Origin: UBA9655 sp963704475
Lineage (GTDB): Bacteria; Pseudomonadota; Alphaproteobacteria; UBA9655
DNA: 64,000 bases
Direction: 5' to 3'
Assembly (NCBI GenBank): GCA_963704475.1
Contig: OY969900.1
Coordinates: forward strand, 992,001 to 1,056,000
In this document: in pieces, positions 1 through 8,639 of the stretch
How positions within the stretch are numbered: position 1 is the first letter of the stretch
Layout of the letters: each line of letters begins with the position of its first letter
Position numbers and translations under genes: made by a program
Notes under the pieces: generated by a model
What the model saw: only the letters and a program-made list of their open reading frames with translations
What the model was told of the DNA's origin: nothing
Database searches by the model: none

Positions 1-330
1 TGTATTAAGATATTTTCCTTTAAGTTCTTCCTTATCAGAAAACCCAATAGCATGAACGACAAAGTCAAGGGAGTCCCAGTGTTTTTGAAGAGAGAGAAAA
101 GTTTCTTCAATCCCACCTTCTTGGCTCACATCACACGGAATCGTAATGGTTGACCCCACCGATGCCGCCAACGGTTCAACACGTTTCTGGAGGGTTTCGC
201 CCTGAAAGGTAAAGGCAAGATCCGCCCCATGATCAGCCAGCGCTTTTGCAATTCCCCACGCAATAGAATGATTGTTCGCAACGCCCATAATAAGGCCTCG
301 TTTCCCAGCCATAAATGATGATTGTGTCAT
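1..330 (-). CDS. fabI: Enoyl-[ACP] reductase FabI, N-terminal part (cut by window edge)
   Basis: Reading the minus strand from the ATG at 330 gives 110 open codons that run off the window start. The N-terminus has the short-chain dehydrogenase nucleotide-binding pattern of FabI (GKRGLIMGVANNHSIAWGIA, about residues 9-28), followed by QGETLQKRVEPLA and VVHAIGFSDKEELKGKYL, which match the family. FabI carries out the NAD(P)H-dependent last step of fatty-acid elongation in the cytosol. The catalytic Tyr-x6-Lys pair lies outside the window and cannot be checked. The gene diverges from the substrate-binding protein genes to its right. Confidence 0.9.
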   Translation of the reverse strand, partial: MTQSSFMAGKRGLIMGVANNHSIAWGIAKALADHGADLAFTFQGETLQKRVEPLAASVGSTITIPCDVSQEGGIEETFLSLQKHWDSLDFVVHAIGFSDKEELKGKYLNT

Positions 331-584
331 GAAAATCTCTCCAAGCTTTAAAATGTTCCTTAAAATAGGTGCGTCAGGGAATAAGGTCAAGAAAATTGAG
401 AAAATATCCCTTGACGCTTCCTCTTTTTTCTCTTTAGGATGTTCTTCAAGGTTACAAGATTAAATGGAGGAGACGATGACAAAGACAATCTATCTTAATA
501 GTTACGCCATGTCTCCTTATTGGCGATGGGAAAGCTTTTATTTTTACACTTTTTCCCATCAACCAATAACTGATCGAGACCATC

Positions 585-1547
585 ATGACACATTTAAAAA
601 TCTTATCTGCCAACCTTAAAACTCTAGCCCTCTTTAGTGCACTTCTTTTTTCTTTTCCCCTGTCTGCTCAAAAAACGATTGGCATTACGCAGCTTGTTGA
701 CCACCCTTCTTTAGATTCCATTCGACGAGGAATTTTGGAAGGCCTTGCACAAAATGGATTTAGGGAAGGCGAAAACTTAACTGTTATTTTTGAAAATGCT
801 CAAGGCAATTCAACAACAGCGGCGCAAATCGCTAAAAAGTTTGCGAGCTTGCCGCTAGATGCCATTGTTCCAATTACGACACCCTCAGCACAAGCCATTG
901 TGAGCCAAGTTAAAAAAACACCGATCATTTTTGCAGCCGTAAGTGATCCATTAGGTGCAAAGATTGTTGCCTCTCTTAAGCATCCAAAAGGAAATGTGAC
1001 AGGTGTTGCGGATATTCCTCCCGTCAAGCAACAATTAAATTTCCTTCTGACCTGTTTGCCCAACATTAAAAAGCTGGGGGTTATCTATAATCCAGGGGAA
1101 GCCAATGCGGTTGCGTTTCTTGAAAAGCTTCAGCCTTTGGCAAAAGAAAACAATATCGAGATTATCACAGCAGCGGCCCTCAAATCGGTTAACGTATCTG
1201 AGGCCGCCCAAAATCTTGTAAACCGCGTGGACGCTATCTTTATAGGAAACGATAATACCGTTGTGTCTGGCCTTGAAGCCCTCGTCAAAATCTGTTTAGA
1301 GGCAAAAAAACCTCTCTTTATGAGCGATCCTGATTCTGTTGACCGCGGCGCCCTTGCGGCTTATGCCTATGATCAACAGCAAATAGGAAAACAGGTAGGG
1401 GCCATGGTCGCAAAAGTACTCAAAGGAAACAATCCTGGAGAAATGGCTGTTGAGACGCCAAACGAGCTTAAACTCTCTCTTAATCCTCGTACGGCAGAAA
1501 AATTAAAAATTACATGCGAGCAAGCCATTGCTCTTAAGGAGAAATAA
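585..1547 (+). CDS. ABC transporter substrate-binding protein (ABC_sub_bind/TrpX-like), copy 1
   Basis: This is a 320-residue exported protein. A signal peptide covers about residues 1-29 (hydrophobic core ALFSALLFSFPLSA, probable cleavage before QKT). The mature part has the pattern of the PF04392 periplasmic binding family: an ITQLVDHPSLDSIRRGI opening, FENAQGNSTTAAQIAKKF, AVSDPLGAKIV, and a GNDNTVVSGLEAL C-terminal lobe. Such proteins feed a membrane permease and ATPase; in the TrpXYZ type the ligand is probably an aromatic amino acid, but the ligand cannot be read here. A paralogue follows 1 bp after the stop. No permease or ATPase gene is adjacent, so the partner must be elsewhere or lost. 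Confidence 0.85.
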   Translation: MTHLKILSANLKTLALFSALLFSFPLSAQKTIGITQLVDHPSLDSIRRGILEGLAQNGFREGENLTVIFENAQGNSTTAAQIAKKFASLPLDAIVPITTPSAQAIVSQVKKTPIIFAAVSDPLGAKIVASLKHPKGNVTGVADIPPVKQQLNFLLTCLPNIKKLGVIYNPGEANAVAFLEKLQPLAKENNIEIITAAALKSVNVSEAAQNLVNRVDAIFIGNDNTVVSGLEALVKICLEAKKPLFMSDPDSVDRGALAAYAYDQQQIGKQVGAMVAKVLKGNNPGEMAVETPNELKLSLNPRTAEKLKITCEQAIALKEK

Positions 1548-1548
1548 A

Positions 1549-2490
1549 ATGCGATTTTTTTGGGAGGTTATTTTCGCTGGAGTAATGGGCTGGTGCAGCC
1601 ACGTCTGTGCTCTTCCCCCAGCTCATGTAGCTGTAGGGCAAATTGTAGAACATCCGGCCCTTGATACCCTCCGAACAGGCTTAAAAGAAGGTCTAGAAAA
1701 AGAAGGGTTTATCGAAGGTCGTGGATTAAAATGGACCTACGAAAATGCCCAAGGAAACCCAACAACAGCTGTTCAAATTAGCCACAAACTCATCAGCCTT
1801 CAACCATCTGTTATTGTAACCTTTTCAACACCAATGTCTCAAGCCGTTGCTTCTGCAACACATACAATTCCCATTGTTTTTGGCGCCGTTACAGACCCGG
1901 TGGCAGCTAAGTTAACTAATAACGCAAACATAACAGGCCTGACAGACTTTGTTCCTCCTGAAAAACAAATTGCCCTTATTCAAAAGATCCTTCCAAAGAT
2001 CAAAACTCTTGGTGTTATTTTTAACGCTGGCGAGGTTAACGCACAAAAACAAGTCGACGGCATTAAGGCCACGTGCGACAAAATGGGAATAAAAGTCATA
2101 GAAGCAACAGCGTCAAAAACAAGCGATGTCCCAAGTGCTGTCAAAACACTTGTTGGGCGCGTGGATGCCATTTTATTGCCCACCGACAATACAGTTGTTT
2201 CAGCATTAGAATCGATTCTCAAAATTACCAATCGTGACAAAATTCCTGTTTTTGGAAGTGACGTAGATATTGTCCGAAGAGGAGCAATGGCTGCTTATGG
2301 CGTCGATTGGCATGAGTCAGGCCTTACCTTGGCCCACATCGTGAGTGATCTTTTGAAAGGACAATCTATTGAGACGCTTCCTATCCAAAATCCACAAAAA
2401 TTAATCCTCCATCTTAACCACACAGCCGCACAAAAAATGGACATTGCCCTCCCAGAAGAGGTTCAGAAGACGGCGGATAAAGTGTTTTAG
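1549..2490 (+). CDS. ABC transporter substrate-binding protein (ABC_sub_bind/TrpX-like), copy 2
   Basis: A paralogue of the preceding gene, 313 residues from the ATG at 1549. I chose this start because AAGGAG lies at about 1536-1541 inside the end of the upstream gene and because the signal peptide begins there (FAGVMGWCSHVCA, cleavage probably before LPP); an in-frame upstream start at 1528 would overlap the first gene. Shared landmarks are VGQIVEHPALDTLR, YENAQGNPTTAVQI, AVTDPVAAKL and LPTDNTVVSALES. The two genes look co-transcribed and arose by tandem duplication, followed by clear divergence. Ligand unknown. The gene after it, ctaA, is unrelated. Confidence 0.85.
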   Translation: MRFFWEVIFAGVMGWCSHVCALPPAHVAVGQIVEHPALDTLRTGLKEGLEKEGFIEGRGLKWTYENAQGNPTTAVQISHKLISLQPSVIVTFSTPMSQAVASATHTIPIVFGAVTDPVAAKLTNNANITGLTDFVPPEKQIALIQKILPKIKTLGVIFNAGEVNAQKQVDGIKATCDKMGIKVIEATASKTSDVPSAVKTLVGRVDAILLPTDNTVVSALESILKITNRDKIPVFGSDVDIVRRGAMAAYGVDWHESGLTLAHIVSDLLKGQSIETLPIQNPQKLILHLNHTAAQKMDIALPEEVQKTADKVF

Positions 2491-2533
2491 TGGAATTCAC
2501 GTCTCTTAAACTACTGTCGTCATTGCGAGGAGC

Positions 2534-3613
2534 GTGACCATGGATATGAAAAGTTATTTACGAGATGTACCTCTAATGAACACCCTTTTTAAAGGAAGCA
2601 TGCTCACCTTAACCTTTATGGTGTTCAGTATGGTCATCATTGGGGGGCTGACGCGACTCACAGGATCGGGGCTTTCAATTGTAGAGTGGAAGCCAATCAC
2701 AGGAATCCTCCCTCCCCTCTCTCTGGAGGGATGGCTTCATGAATTTGGGAAGTATCAACAAAGTCCTGAATTTCAAAAAATTAATGCAACCATGACACTT
2801 GTCGAGTTTCAATCCATCTTTTGGTTGGAATATGTTCATCGCCTTGTAGGACGTCTTTTGGGCCTTATTTTATTCATCCCAACTCTCCTCATGATTTTTA
2901 AAAAGTATCGCCGGGATCTTTGGCCATACCTTGCGCTATTATGGCTTTTGGGAGCAGCGCAAGGGTTGATGGGGTGGATCATGGTAAAAAGTGGCCTTGT
3001 TCATGATCCCCATGTAAGCCCTTACCGATTGGCTGCTCATCTTCTCCTTGGCTTTGCTATTTTTGGCGTCGCTTTGTGGATAACCCTCAGTCTTTATCAG
3101 GATCACTTTTGCTTGGAAAGAAAAGGATATTCTCAAAAAGCCTTGAAAGATCTTAAGAAATTATCGCTGCTTGCTCTTTTTCTTGTCGTGTTCACTGCCT
3201 TTTGGGGAGCCCTTGTTGCAGGCACAAAGGCAGGGCTCCTCTATAATACATTCCCCTTGATGGGGGGGCATCTTATTCCTCATGAGTTTTTAAAGGGAGC
3301 TCCTCTCTGGCAAGACCTTTTAGAGAACCCCGTAAGTGTTCAGTTCCTTCACCGTGTGGCAGCGCTTACAACAACTCTTTTTTGTGGATGGCTTTGGTGG
3401 TATCAACGCACGCTATTCATTCCGAGAAACCTCTCCCATGCGTTTATGGGTGTGGCTCTTGCAGCCCTTATTCAAGTCTCCCTTGGCATTGCAACGCTCT
3501 TATTGAGAGTCCCCCTTAGCCTTGCCATTCTGCATCAAGGGTTTGCTTTTATGTTGTTTGGGAGTATACTATATGTAGTTTTTCTCTGTAAAATAGAAAG
3601 ACCATTGAAATAA
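2534..3613 (+). CDS. ctaA: Heme A synthase (COX15/CtaA, type lacking the Cys loop)
   Basis: Integral membrane protein of about 8 helices that converts heme O to heme A for cytochrome aa3-type oxidase. The conserved family signatures are visible: GGLTRLTGSGLSIVEWKP near residues 36-53, the EYVHRLVGR histidine motif in helix 2, RLAAHLLLGF, FLHRVAAL and ILHQGFAF. These give the four expected heme-ligand/active-site histidines. GTG at 2534 or ATG at 2540 are both possible starts. The GAGGAG that would act as ribosome-binding site is the end of a family-B repeat (CGTCATTGCGAGGAGCG). No cox genes are adjacent. Confidence 0.93.
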   Translation: MTMDMKSYLRDVPLMNTLFKGSMLTLTFMVFSMVIIGGLTRLTGSGLSIVEWKPITGILPPLSLEGWLHEFGKYQQSPEFQKINATMTLVEFQSIFWLEYVHRLVGRLLGLILFIPTLLMIFKKYRRDLWPYLALLWLLGAAQGLMGWIMVKSGLVHDPHVSPYRLAAHLLLGFAIFGVALWITLSLYQDHFCLERKGYSQKALKDLKKLSLLALFLVVFTAFWGALVAGTKAGLLYNTFPLMGGHLIPHEFLKGAPLWQDLLENPVSVQFLHRVAALTTTLFCGWLWWYQRTLFIPRNLSHAFMGVALAALIQVSLGIATLLLRVPLSLAILHQGFAFMLFGSILYVVFLCKIERPLK

Positions 3614-3657
3614 TTTTAAAAGTCGTTAGAGACTAAACTACGAGATGGAGACATCCA

Positions 3658-3906
3658 ATGCGAACATGGCAATTACAAGACGCAAAGACTCATCTCAGCG
3701 AAGTTGTTCGTTTGAGTATTCAACAAGGACCTCAGATGCTGACTATTCGAGGAAAAGAAGAAGCTGTTCTTTTATCAAAAAAAGATTTTGAACATCTTAA
3801 AGAAGTAAAACCAACGTTATTTGATTTCATGAGAGAATCGCCTTTGAAAGGATTGGAAATCCAATTTGAACGCGATCGTTCTAGTAACCGAGATATCAAT
3901 CTGTGA
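3658..3906 (+). CDS. Phd/YefM-type antitoxin
   Basis: An 82-residue protein with the Phd/YefM N-terminal DNA-binding fold: it opens MRTWQLQDAKTHLSEVVRLS, followed by GPQMLTIRGKEEAVLLSKKDFEHLK. Such antitoxins bind their own promoter and neutralise the toxin through a C-terminal tail. GGAG precedes the ATG by about 10 bp. The stop overlaps the GTG of the following VapC-like reading frame (GTGA overlap), which is the usual two-gene layout. The toxin is internally deleted, so the antitoxin is probably a relic or acts on a homologue elsewhere. Confidence 0.85.
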   Translation: MRTWQLQDAKTHLSEVVRLSIQQGPQMLTIRGKEEAVLLSKKDFEHLKEVKPTLFDFMRESPLKGLEIQFERDRSSNRDINL

Positions 3907-4073
3907 AATATTTACTAGATACAAATATTCTTTCTGAAACTGTACGAGTGCAACCTGATCTAAACGTAAAGAAATGGCTTCAAGGTATTCCTTCAGAAGC
4001 TCTTTTTATCAGTGTCCTTACTGTAAAAGATTTTGATATTCCCGGCTTGAAAGTAATTAATCCCTTTGACTAA
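3903..4073 (+). pseudogene. VapC-like PIN toxin with an internal deletion
   Basis: The 56-residue reading frame starts at GTG 3903, overlapping the antitoxin stop. The first 40 or so residues are a good PIN-domain N-terminus (KYLLDTNILSETV with the first catalytic Asp, then WLQGIPSEALFISVLTV). It then jumps directly to a typical VapC C-terminal tail (FDIPGLKVINPFD). PIN toxins are usually about 130-140 residues, so roughly 75-85 residues, including the other acidic metal ligands, are missing. The junction keeps the frame. RNase activity is not expected. Confidence 0.8.
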
Positions 4074-4096
4074 GAAAACCAAGAAATGATTGATTT

Positions 4097-5344
4097 ATGA
4101 CCACGCACGTTGTTACATTTGGATGTCGCCTTAACTCTTATGAATCAGAGATCATCCGCGAGAAAGCTCTTAAAGCTGGCCTCACAAATGCCGTTGTTTT
4201 TAATACATGCGCTGTCACAGCAGAAGCCGAAAGGCAAGCACGCCAAGCAATCCGCAAATATCGCCGCGATCATCCGGACGCAAAAATTATCGTCACCGGC
4301 TGTGCGGCACAAATTAACCCTGACTCCTTTTCCAAAATGTCAGAAGTTGACCAAGTCCTGGGGAATAGCGAAAAGCTGATCGAGACTTACTTTGACCCCC
4401 ACACGGAACACGCGCGTATCAGCGTAAATGATATCATGGCGGTGCGTGAAACCGCCCATCATCTGATAGCAGGGTTTGATGGACGCACACGGGCCTTTGT
4501 TCAAGTCCAAAATGGGTGCAATCACAACTGCACCTTTTGTATCATTCCCTATGGCCGAGGAAGAAGTCGCAGTGTGCCTTTAGGCGTGATTGTGGATCAG
4601 GTGCGTCTTTTGCTTCAACAAGGATTTCAAGAGATTGTCTTCACAGGCGTTGATATGACTGCTTACGGAGAAGATCTTCCGGGGAAACCCACTCTTGGAC
4701 AAATGGTAAAGCGGCTTTTGGCTCATATTCCCGAACTTCCGCGTCTGCGCCTTTCGTCTGTTGATTCAGTGGAAGTCGACAAAGATCTTTTGAGTGTTTT
4801 TGAGAGAGAGCCTCGCTTGATGCCCTACATCCATCTCAGCCTTCAAGCAGGAGATAACATGATCTTAAAACGAATGAAGCGACGCCACCTACGGCAAGAT
4901 GCGATTAATGTCTGTCAAACGCTCCGCTCGTTACGACCAGATATCACCTTTGGAGCAGATATTATTGCAGGTTTTCCGACAGAAACGGATGAGATGTTTG
5001 AAAATACGCTCCGCATCGTGGATGAATGCGATTTAAGTTTTCTCCACGTCTTTCCTTATTCACCTCGACAAGGAACTCCCGCGGCCCGCATGCCTCAAGT
5101 CAAACGCGAAGTTGCTAAAGAGCGCGCAGCGCGTTTGCGGGAGGCCTCTCAAAAGACGCTGCAGAGAACTCTTACACGCTTTGTGGGAAAAGATGTAAAC
5201 GTACTTCTTGAAACAAACACGCAAGGTCATAGTGAGCATTTTCTAAAGGTAAACTTAAGCCATTCTCAACAGCCAGGACATATTGTAAAGGCCCGTGTGA
5301 CGGGGGTTAAAGACGGGTATGTGGAGGCAAGCCACCATCCATGA
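4097..5344 (+). CDS. mtaB: tRNA (t6A37) methylthiotransferase MtaB
   Basis: A 415-residue radical-SAM enzyme that adds a methylthio group to t6A at position 37 of ANN-decoding tRNAs. The N-terminal UPF0004 domain has its three cluster cysteines at C10 (FGCRLN), C38 (FNTCAV) and C69 (VTGCAA). The radical-SAM triad is C141, C145 and C148 (CNHNCTFC), followed by IIPYGRGRSRS. A TRAM-like C-terminus follows. The lack of a longer N-terminus and the CRLN signature favour MtaB over MiaB. The stop overlaps the ftsY start by 4 bp (ATGA), and mtaB-ftsY is a familiar alphaproteobacterial pair. Confidence 0.93.
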   Translation: MTTHVVTFGCRLNSYESEIIREKALKAGLTNAVVFNTCAVTAEAERQARQAIRKYRRDHPDAKIIVTGCAAQINPDSFSKMSEVDQVLGNSEKLIETYFDPHTEHARISVNDIMAVRETAHHLIAGFDGRTRAFVQVQNGCNHNCTFCIIPYGRGRSRSVPLGVIVDQVRLLLQQGFQEIVFTGVDMTAYGEDLPGKPTLGQMVKRLLAHIPELPRLRLSSVDSVEVDKDLLSVFEREPRLMPYIHLSLQAGDNMILKRMKRRHLRQDAINVCQTLRSLRPDITFGADIIAGFPTETDEMFENTLRIVDECDLSFLHVFPYSPRQGTPAARMPQVKREVAKERAARLREASQKTLQRTLTRFVGKDVNVLLETNTQGHSEHFLKVNLSHSQQPGHIVKARVTGVKDGYVEASHHP

Positions 5345-6261
5345 CAACTTGGTTTAAACGTCTCAAAGATGGCCTTCAAAAAACATCCTCACGTCTGACG
5401 GAAGGGATTACGGCCCTTATTACTCATCGGAAACTCGACGATGAGATGCTGGAAGAGCTTGAAGAGCTTCTGATCACAAGTGACTTAGGCACAACAACCG
5501 CCCATGACCTTGTGCAAAAGCTTAGCAAAAAGCGCTACAACCAAAATATTACCGCGGAAGAGGTTCGCGCTATCTTTGCAGAGGAAGTCGAAGCCCTTCT
5601 AACGCCTCATGCCCAACCCCTCCTCCCAAACACAGAAAAAAAACCCTATGTTGTGCTTGTGTTAGGCGTCAATGGCACGGGCAAAACAACGACCATTGGA
5701 AAACTAGCTAAGCAGTGGAAGGATCAAGGCTATCAGCTCTCCCTTGTTGCAGGGGATACGTTTCGAGCGGCTGCCACAGAACAGCTCGAAGTGTGGGCGA
5801 AACGCGCCAATGTTCCTCTTGAAAAAGCCCCCACAACAGATGCCAGCGGCCTTATCTATACGGCCCTTCAAAAAGCCAAAGAGCGCGGGGATGACATTGT
5901 CCTCATCGACACAGCCGGACGCTTGCATAATAAAAGCCTACTCATGGAAGAATTAAAAAAAATCCGTCGTGTGATTCAAAAAATTGACCCAACAGCACCG
6001 CATGCCACCCTGCTTGTTTTAGATGCGACCACGGGACAAAATGCCCTGACGCAAGTCAAAGTCTTTCAGGAAGCCGTCGATGTATCAGGCCTTATCATTA
6101 CAAAGCTTGATGGAACGGCTAAAGGCGGCGTCCTCGTTGCCATTAGTCAACAATTCAACCTGCCCATTCATGCCATCGGTGTCGGCGAAGCGATCGAAGA
6201 CCTCCATGTCTTTTCAGCAAAAGAGTTTGCCCGCGGACTATTAGGAGTGATTACTCCTTGA
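5341..6261 (+). CDS. ftsY: Signal recognition particle receptor FtsY
   Basis: A 306-residue SRP GTPase that docks SRP-ribosome complexes at the inner membrane. The N-terminal helical bundle is followed by the G domain: G1 GVNGTGKTT near residues 109-117, the AGDTFRAAATEQL box, G3 DTAGRLHNK, and G4/G5 TKLDGTAKGG and GVGEAIEDL. The long acidic A domain of E. coli FtsY is absent, as in many alphaproteobacteria. It is translationally coupled to mtaB. A family-B inverted repeat follows the gene and may act as a 3' hairpin. Confidence 0.95.
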   Translation: MTTWFKRLKDGLQKTSSRLTEGITALITHRKLDDEMLEELEELLITSDLGTTTAHDLVQKLSKKRYNQNITAEEVRAIFAEEVEALLTPHAQPLLPNTEKKPYVVLVLGVNGTGKTTTIGKLAKQWKDQGYQLSLVAGDTFRAAATEQLEVWAKRANVPLEKAPTTDASGLIYTALQKAKERGDDIVLIDTAGRLHNKSLLMEELKKIRRVIQKIDPTAPHATLLVLDATTGQNALTQVKVFQEAVDVSGLIITKLDGTAKGGVLVAISQQFNLPIHAIGVGEAIEDLHVFSAKEFARGLLGVITP

Positions 6262-6296
6262 TTTGCAGAGCGTGGTCTAGTACTTTCTAAAGATTG

Positions 6297-6468
6297 CGTC
6301 ATTGCGAGGAGCGTAAGCGACGAAGCAACCCAGTAAAAGAACCATTCCGAAGGAATACATTTTTCTTAAGGTAGCAGGAGAACTGGACTTGCATAAAAAA
6401 AAAGGTGTATATATCTTTGGACATATTATCTATGGGTTGCTTCGTCGCTTACGCTCCTCGCAATGACG
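6297..6468. repeat. Family B long inverted repeat
   Basis: The left arm CGTCATTGCGAGGAGCGTAA... and the right arm ...TTACGCTCCTCGCAATGACG are complementary over about 37 bp; the middle contains ATTCCGAAGGAATAC. It fills most of the ftsY-TPR gap. Other copies lie at 29091, 37407, 49969, 56918 and 62633. Confidence 0.9.
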
Positions 6469-6509
6469 GCCTCTTCTTGGCTTAAGCAAAGGAACCAAAA
6501 AATATCACC

Positions 6510-7166
6510 ATGACTGATTTATTAACAGAACTTGAAGAAGATATACGCGAAGAACGCATTTATACCTTATGGCACAAGTGGGGAAATACCATCATTGGGG
6601 TGGCGATCGCTATTGTTTTGGCAACGGGTGGGCATACGCTTTGGCACTATCTCAAAAAACAAAGCCAGGAGAAGAGTTCTTTTGCTTTTGCGCAAGGACA
6701 AGAGTTGATGCGCCAAGGAAAAAAAGAAGACGCTCTCAAAGTCTTTCAAAGTTTAGCTAAAGAAAAGGGTGGCTATGGAAAATTGGCCCAGCTTTATGAA
6801 GCCGCCCTTCTTGAGGGGGCAGAAACTGTTTATGCCCAAATTTCAAAACGCAACGCAACAGACCCTGCCTTAAGCAATTTACCCAAGATTTTAAGTGCTG
6901 CCCATTCTCTTGGTAATCCGGAAGCTTTAATGGACCTTGAGACCTTATCAGCACCTCACAACGCCTGGGGCCCCTTAGCCCTTGAACTTTTAGCGGTTGC
7001 AAACTTAAAAAAAGGCGATGAAGCAAAAGCGGCTGAAGCTTATATCAGAGCTCTTCACGAATCCTCCCTTACGCCCGATGAAAAAACCCGCATAAGCATG
7101 ATGTTGGCTCAAATTGATATTCCGCTTTCCCTGCTAGAAACCCTAAGAGATAAGAACCCTCAATGA
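6510..7166 (+). CDS. Membrane-anchored TPR protein (YfgM-like, TPR_21 type)
   Basis: A 218-residue protein with a short cytoplasmic N-terminus (TDLLTELEEDIREERIYTLWHKWGN), one transmembrane helix at about residues 25-45, and a periplasmic helical repeat region. The layout matches YfgM-like ancillary proteins that work with the SecYEG translocon or periplasmic chaperones. The stop overlaps the bamB start by 4 bp; in alphaproteobacteria this gene commonly precedes bamB and der. der is not present here. The exact function is inferred from family and context. Confidence 0.8.
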   Translation: MTDLLTELEEDIREERIYTLWHKWGNTIIGVAIAIVLATGGHTLWHYLKKQSQEKSSFAFAQGQELMRQGKKEDALKVFQSLAKEKGGYGKLAQLYEAALLEGAETVYAQISKRNATDPALSNLPKILSAAHSLGNPEALMDLETLSAPHNAWGPLALELLAVANLKKGDEAKAAEAYIRALHESSLTPDEKTRISMMLAQIDIPLSLLETLRDKNPQ

Positions 7167-8449
7167 AAAAACGGATAGGACTCCTCTTAGCTCTTTCAAC
7201 GCTTGCAGCGTGTGATGCAACAAAGATCCCTATTACAGGAACACGTATCCCTGTTGTAAATTATGAATCTTCTGTCAAGGCAGACACAGACACAAAGGAT
7301 ATTACCGTTACTCTTCCTCTTTCTGAAATGGGCCGAGATTGGCCGCAAGCCGGAGGAGGAGCGGAACACGTGATGCCTAACTTCTCAGTGAATGAAACCC
7401 TGTCTCCCCTTTGGACAACCTCCATTGGAACCGGAAATGGAGAGGGACGATTTCTTTCCTCCCCCATTGTGACAGAAGGTGTTGTGTATGCCCTTGACAC
7501 ATATGGTAGCGTAACTGCGCTTGAGGCTCTTTCAGGCACGCCTCTGTGGCAAACAAACATTTCTCCTCTGGATCATGAAACTCCTCTTCTTGGAGGCGGT
7601 CTTGCTTATGGAGAAGGAAAAGTCTTTGTGACATCTCCTCATGCAGAAGTGTTAGCTCTTGATGCAAAAACGGGACAAATTCTATGGCGTTATGCAATGC
7701 CAAGCCCTGTACGGGCGTCTCCCACGCTTGCTGATGGGCGCCTTTATGTCCTAACAATTAGCAACCAACTCGAGGTTTTGGATGCCGAAAAAGGAACTCT
7801 CCTCTGGAACCATGCAGGAATTACCGAATATGCAGGTCTTTTAGGAACTGCAAGCCCTGCTATCTCAAAAGGAATTGTTATTGTAACTTACTCTTCAGGA
7901 GAAATTTTTGCTCTAAGGGCAGAAAATGGCCATCAATTATGGACGGATACATTAACAACAACCCGTCGTCCAGATTCTTTATCCTCTCTTTCTCATATTA
8001 AAGCTCTTCCCGTTATTAGCCAAAATACGGTTATTGTCATAGGACATAACCAGAAAATGGCAGCCTATGATTTAAGGCGTGGAGAAAAACTTTGGGAACG
8101 ACATATCGGAGGAACCCGCACTCCCGCTGTCATAGGGGACTATATTTTTATGATTAATTCTCATAATGAGCTCCTGTGCTTAACAAAACAACATGGGCAA
8201 GTTGTCTGGGTGCAAAAATTAGCGTATGATCCAGAGAATCCTCACAAAGTCATTTGGGAAGGTCCCCTTGTGGCGAGAGGCAAGCTTTATATTGGGAATA
8301 GTGGAGGGGATTTGGTTTCCTTTGATCCTACAACAGGAGCATTGCTTGAGTCCAAGAACGTTGGCGCATCGATTGCTCTGCCTCCTTTTGCTGCACAAGA
8401 AACACTCTACATCTTAACAAGTGAGGGAGAATTGGTGGCACTACAATGA
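7163..8449 (+). CDS. bamB: Outer membrane assembly lipoprotein BamB (PQQ-like beta-propeller)
   Basis: A 428-residue lipoprotein of the BAM complex. It has a signal peptide with lipobox LAAC (lipidated Cys17). WPQAGGGAEH opens the propeller, and repeated PQQ-like blades follow (ALEALSGTPLWQ, ALDAKTGQILWRY, VLDAEKGTLLWNH, ALRAENGHQLWTD, AYDLRRGEKLWE, SFDPTTGALL). BamB supports insertion of beta-barrels by BamA. It is translationally coupled to the upstream TPR gene. der, the usual third gene, is missing. Confidence 0.92.
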   Translation: MKKRIGLLLALSTLAACDATKIPITGTRIPVVNYESSVKADTDTKDITVTLPLSEMGRDWPQAGGGAEHVMPNFSVNETLSPLWTTSIGTGNGEGRFLSSPIVTEGVVYALDTYGSVTALEALSGTPLWQTNISPLDHETPLLGGGLAYGEGKVFVTSPHAEVLALDAKTGQILWRYAMPSPVRASPTLADGRLYVLTISNQLEVLDAEKGTLLWNHAGITEYAGLLGTASPAISKGIVIVTYSSGEIFALRAENGHQLWTDTLTTTRRPDSLSSLSHIKALPVISQNTVIVIGHNQKMAAYDLRRGEKLWERHIGGTRTPAVIGDYIFMINSHNELLCLTKQHGQVVWVQKLAYDPENPHKVIWEGPLVARGKLYIGNSGGDLVSFDPTTGALLESKNVGASIALPPFAAQETLYILTSEGELVALQ

Positions 8450-8639
8450 GACCAACAACCAGTTGTCATTTCTGGCTTAGTCATGCTTTATTTTCTGAAT
8501 AAAAACAATAGCATAGATTGGATTAGAGAATGACAAAGGAAGTCGTTCAAGAACTTGCCCGTGAAGACGGGAGATGACAAAGGATGGTTAAATTTTCCAA
8601 TTTCCTCTTTATAATAAGAATTAACAAATGGAGATAATA

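Noticed and set aside
272..463. 63-codon ORF over the fabI start
   Set aside because: Overlaps the fabI N-terminus on the opposite strand, has no ribosome-binding site and no recognisable sequence.
7377..7757. 126-codon minus-strand ORF
   Set aside because: Antisense to bamB, whose PQQ blades are unambiguous.
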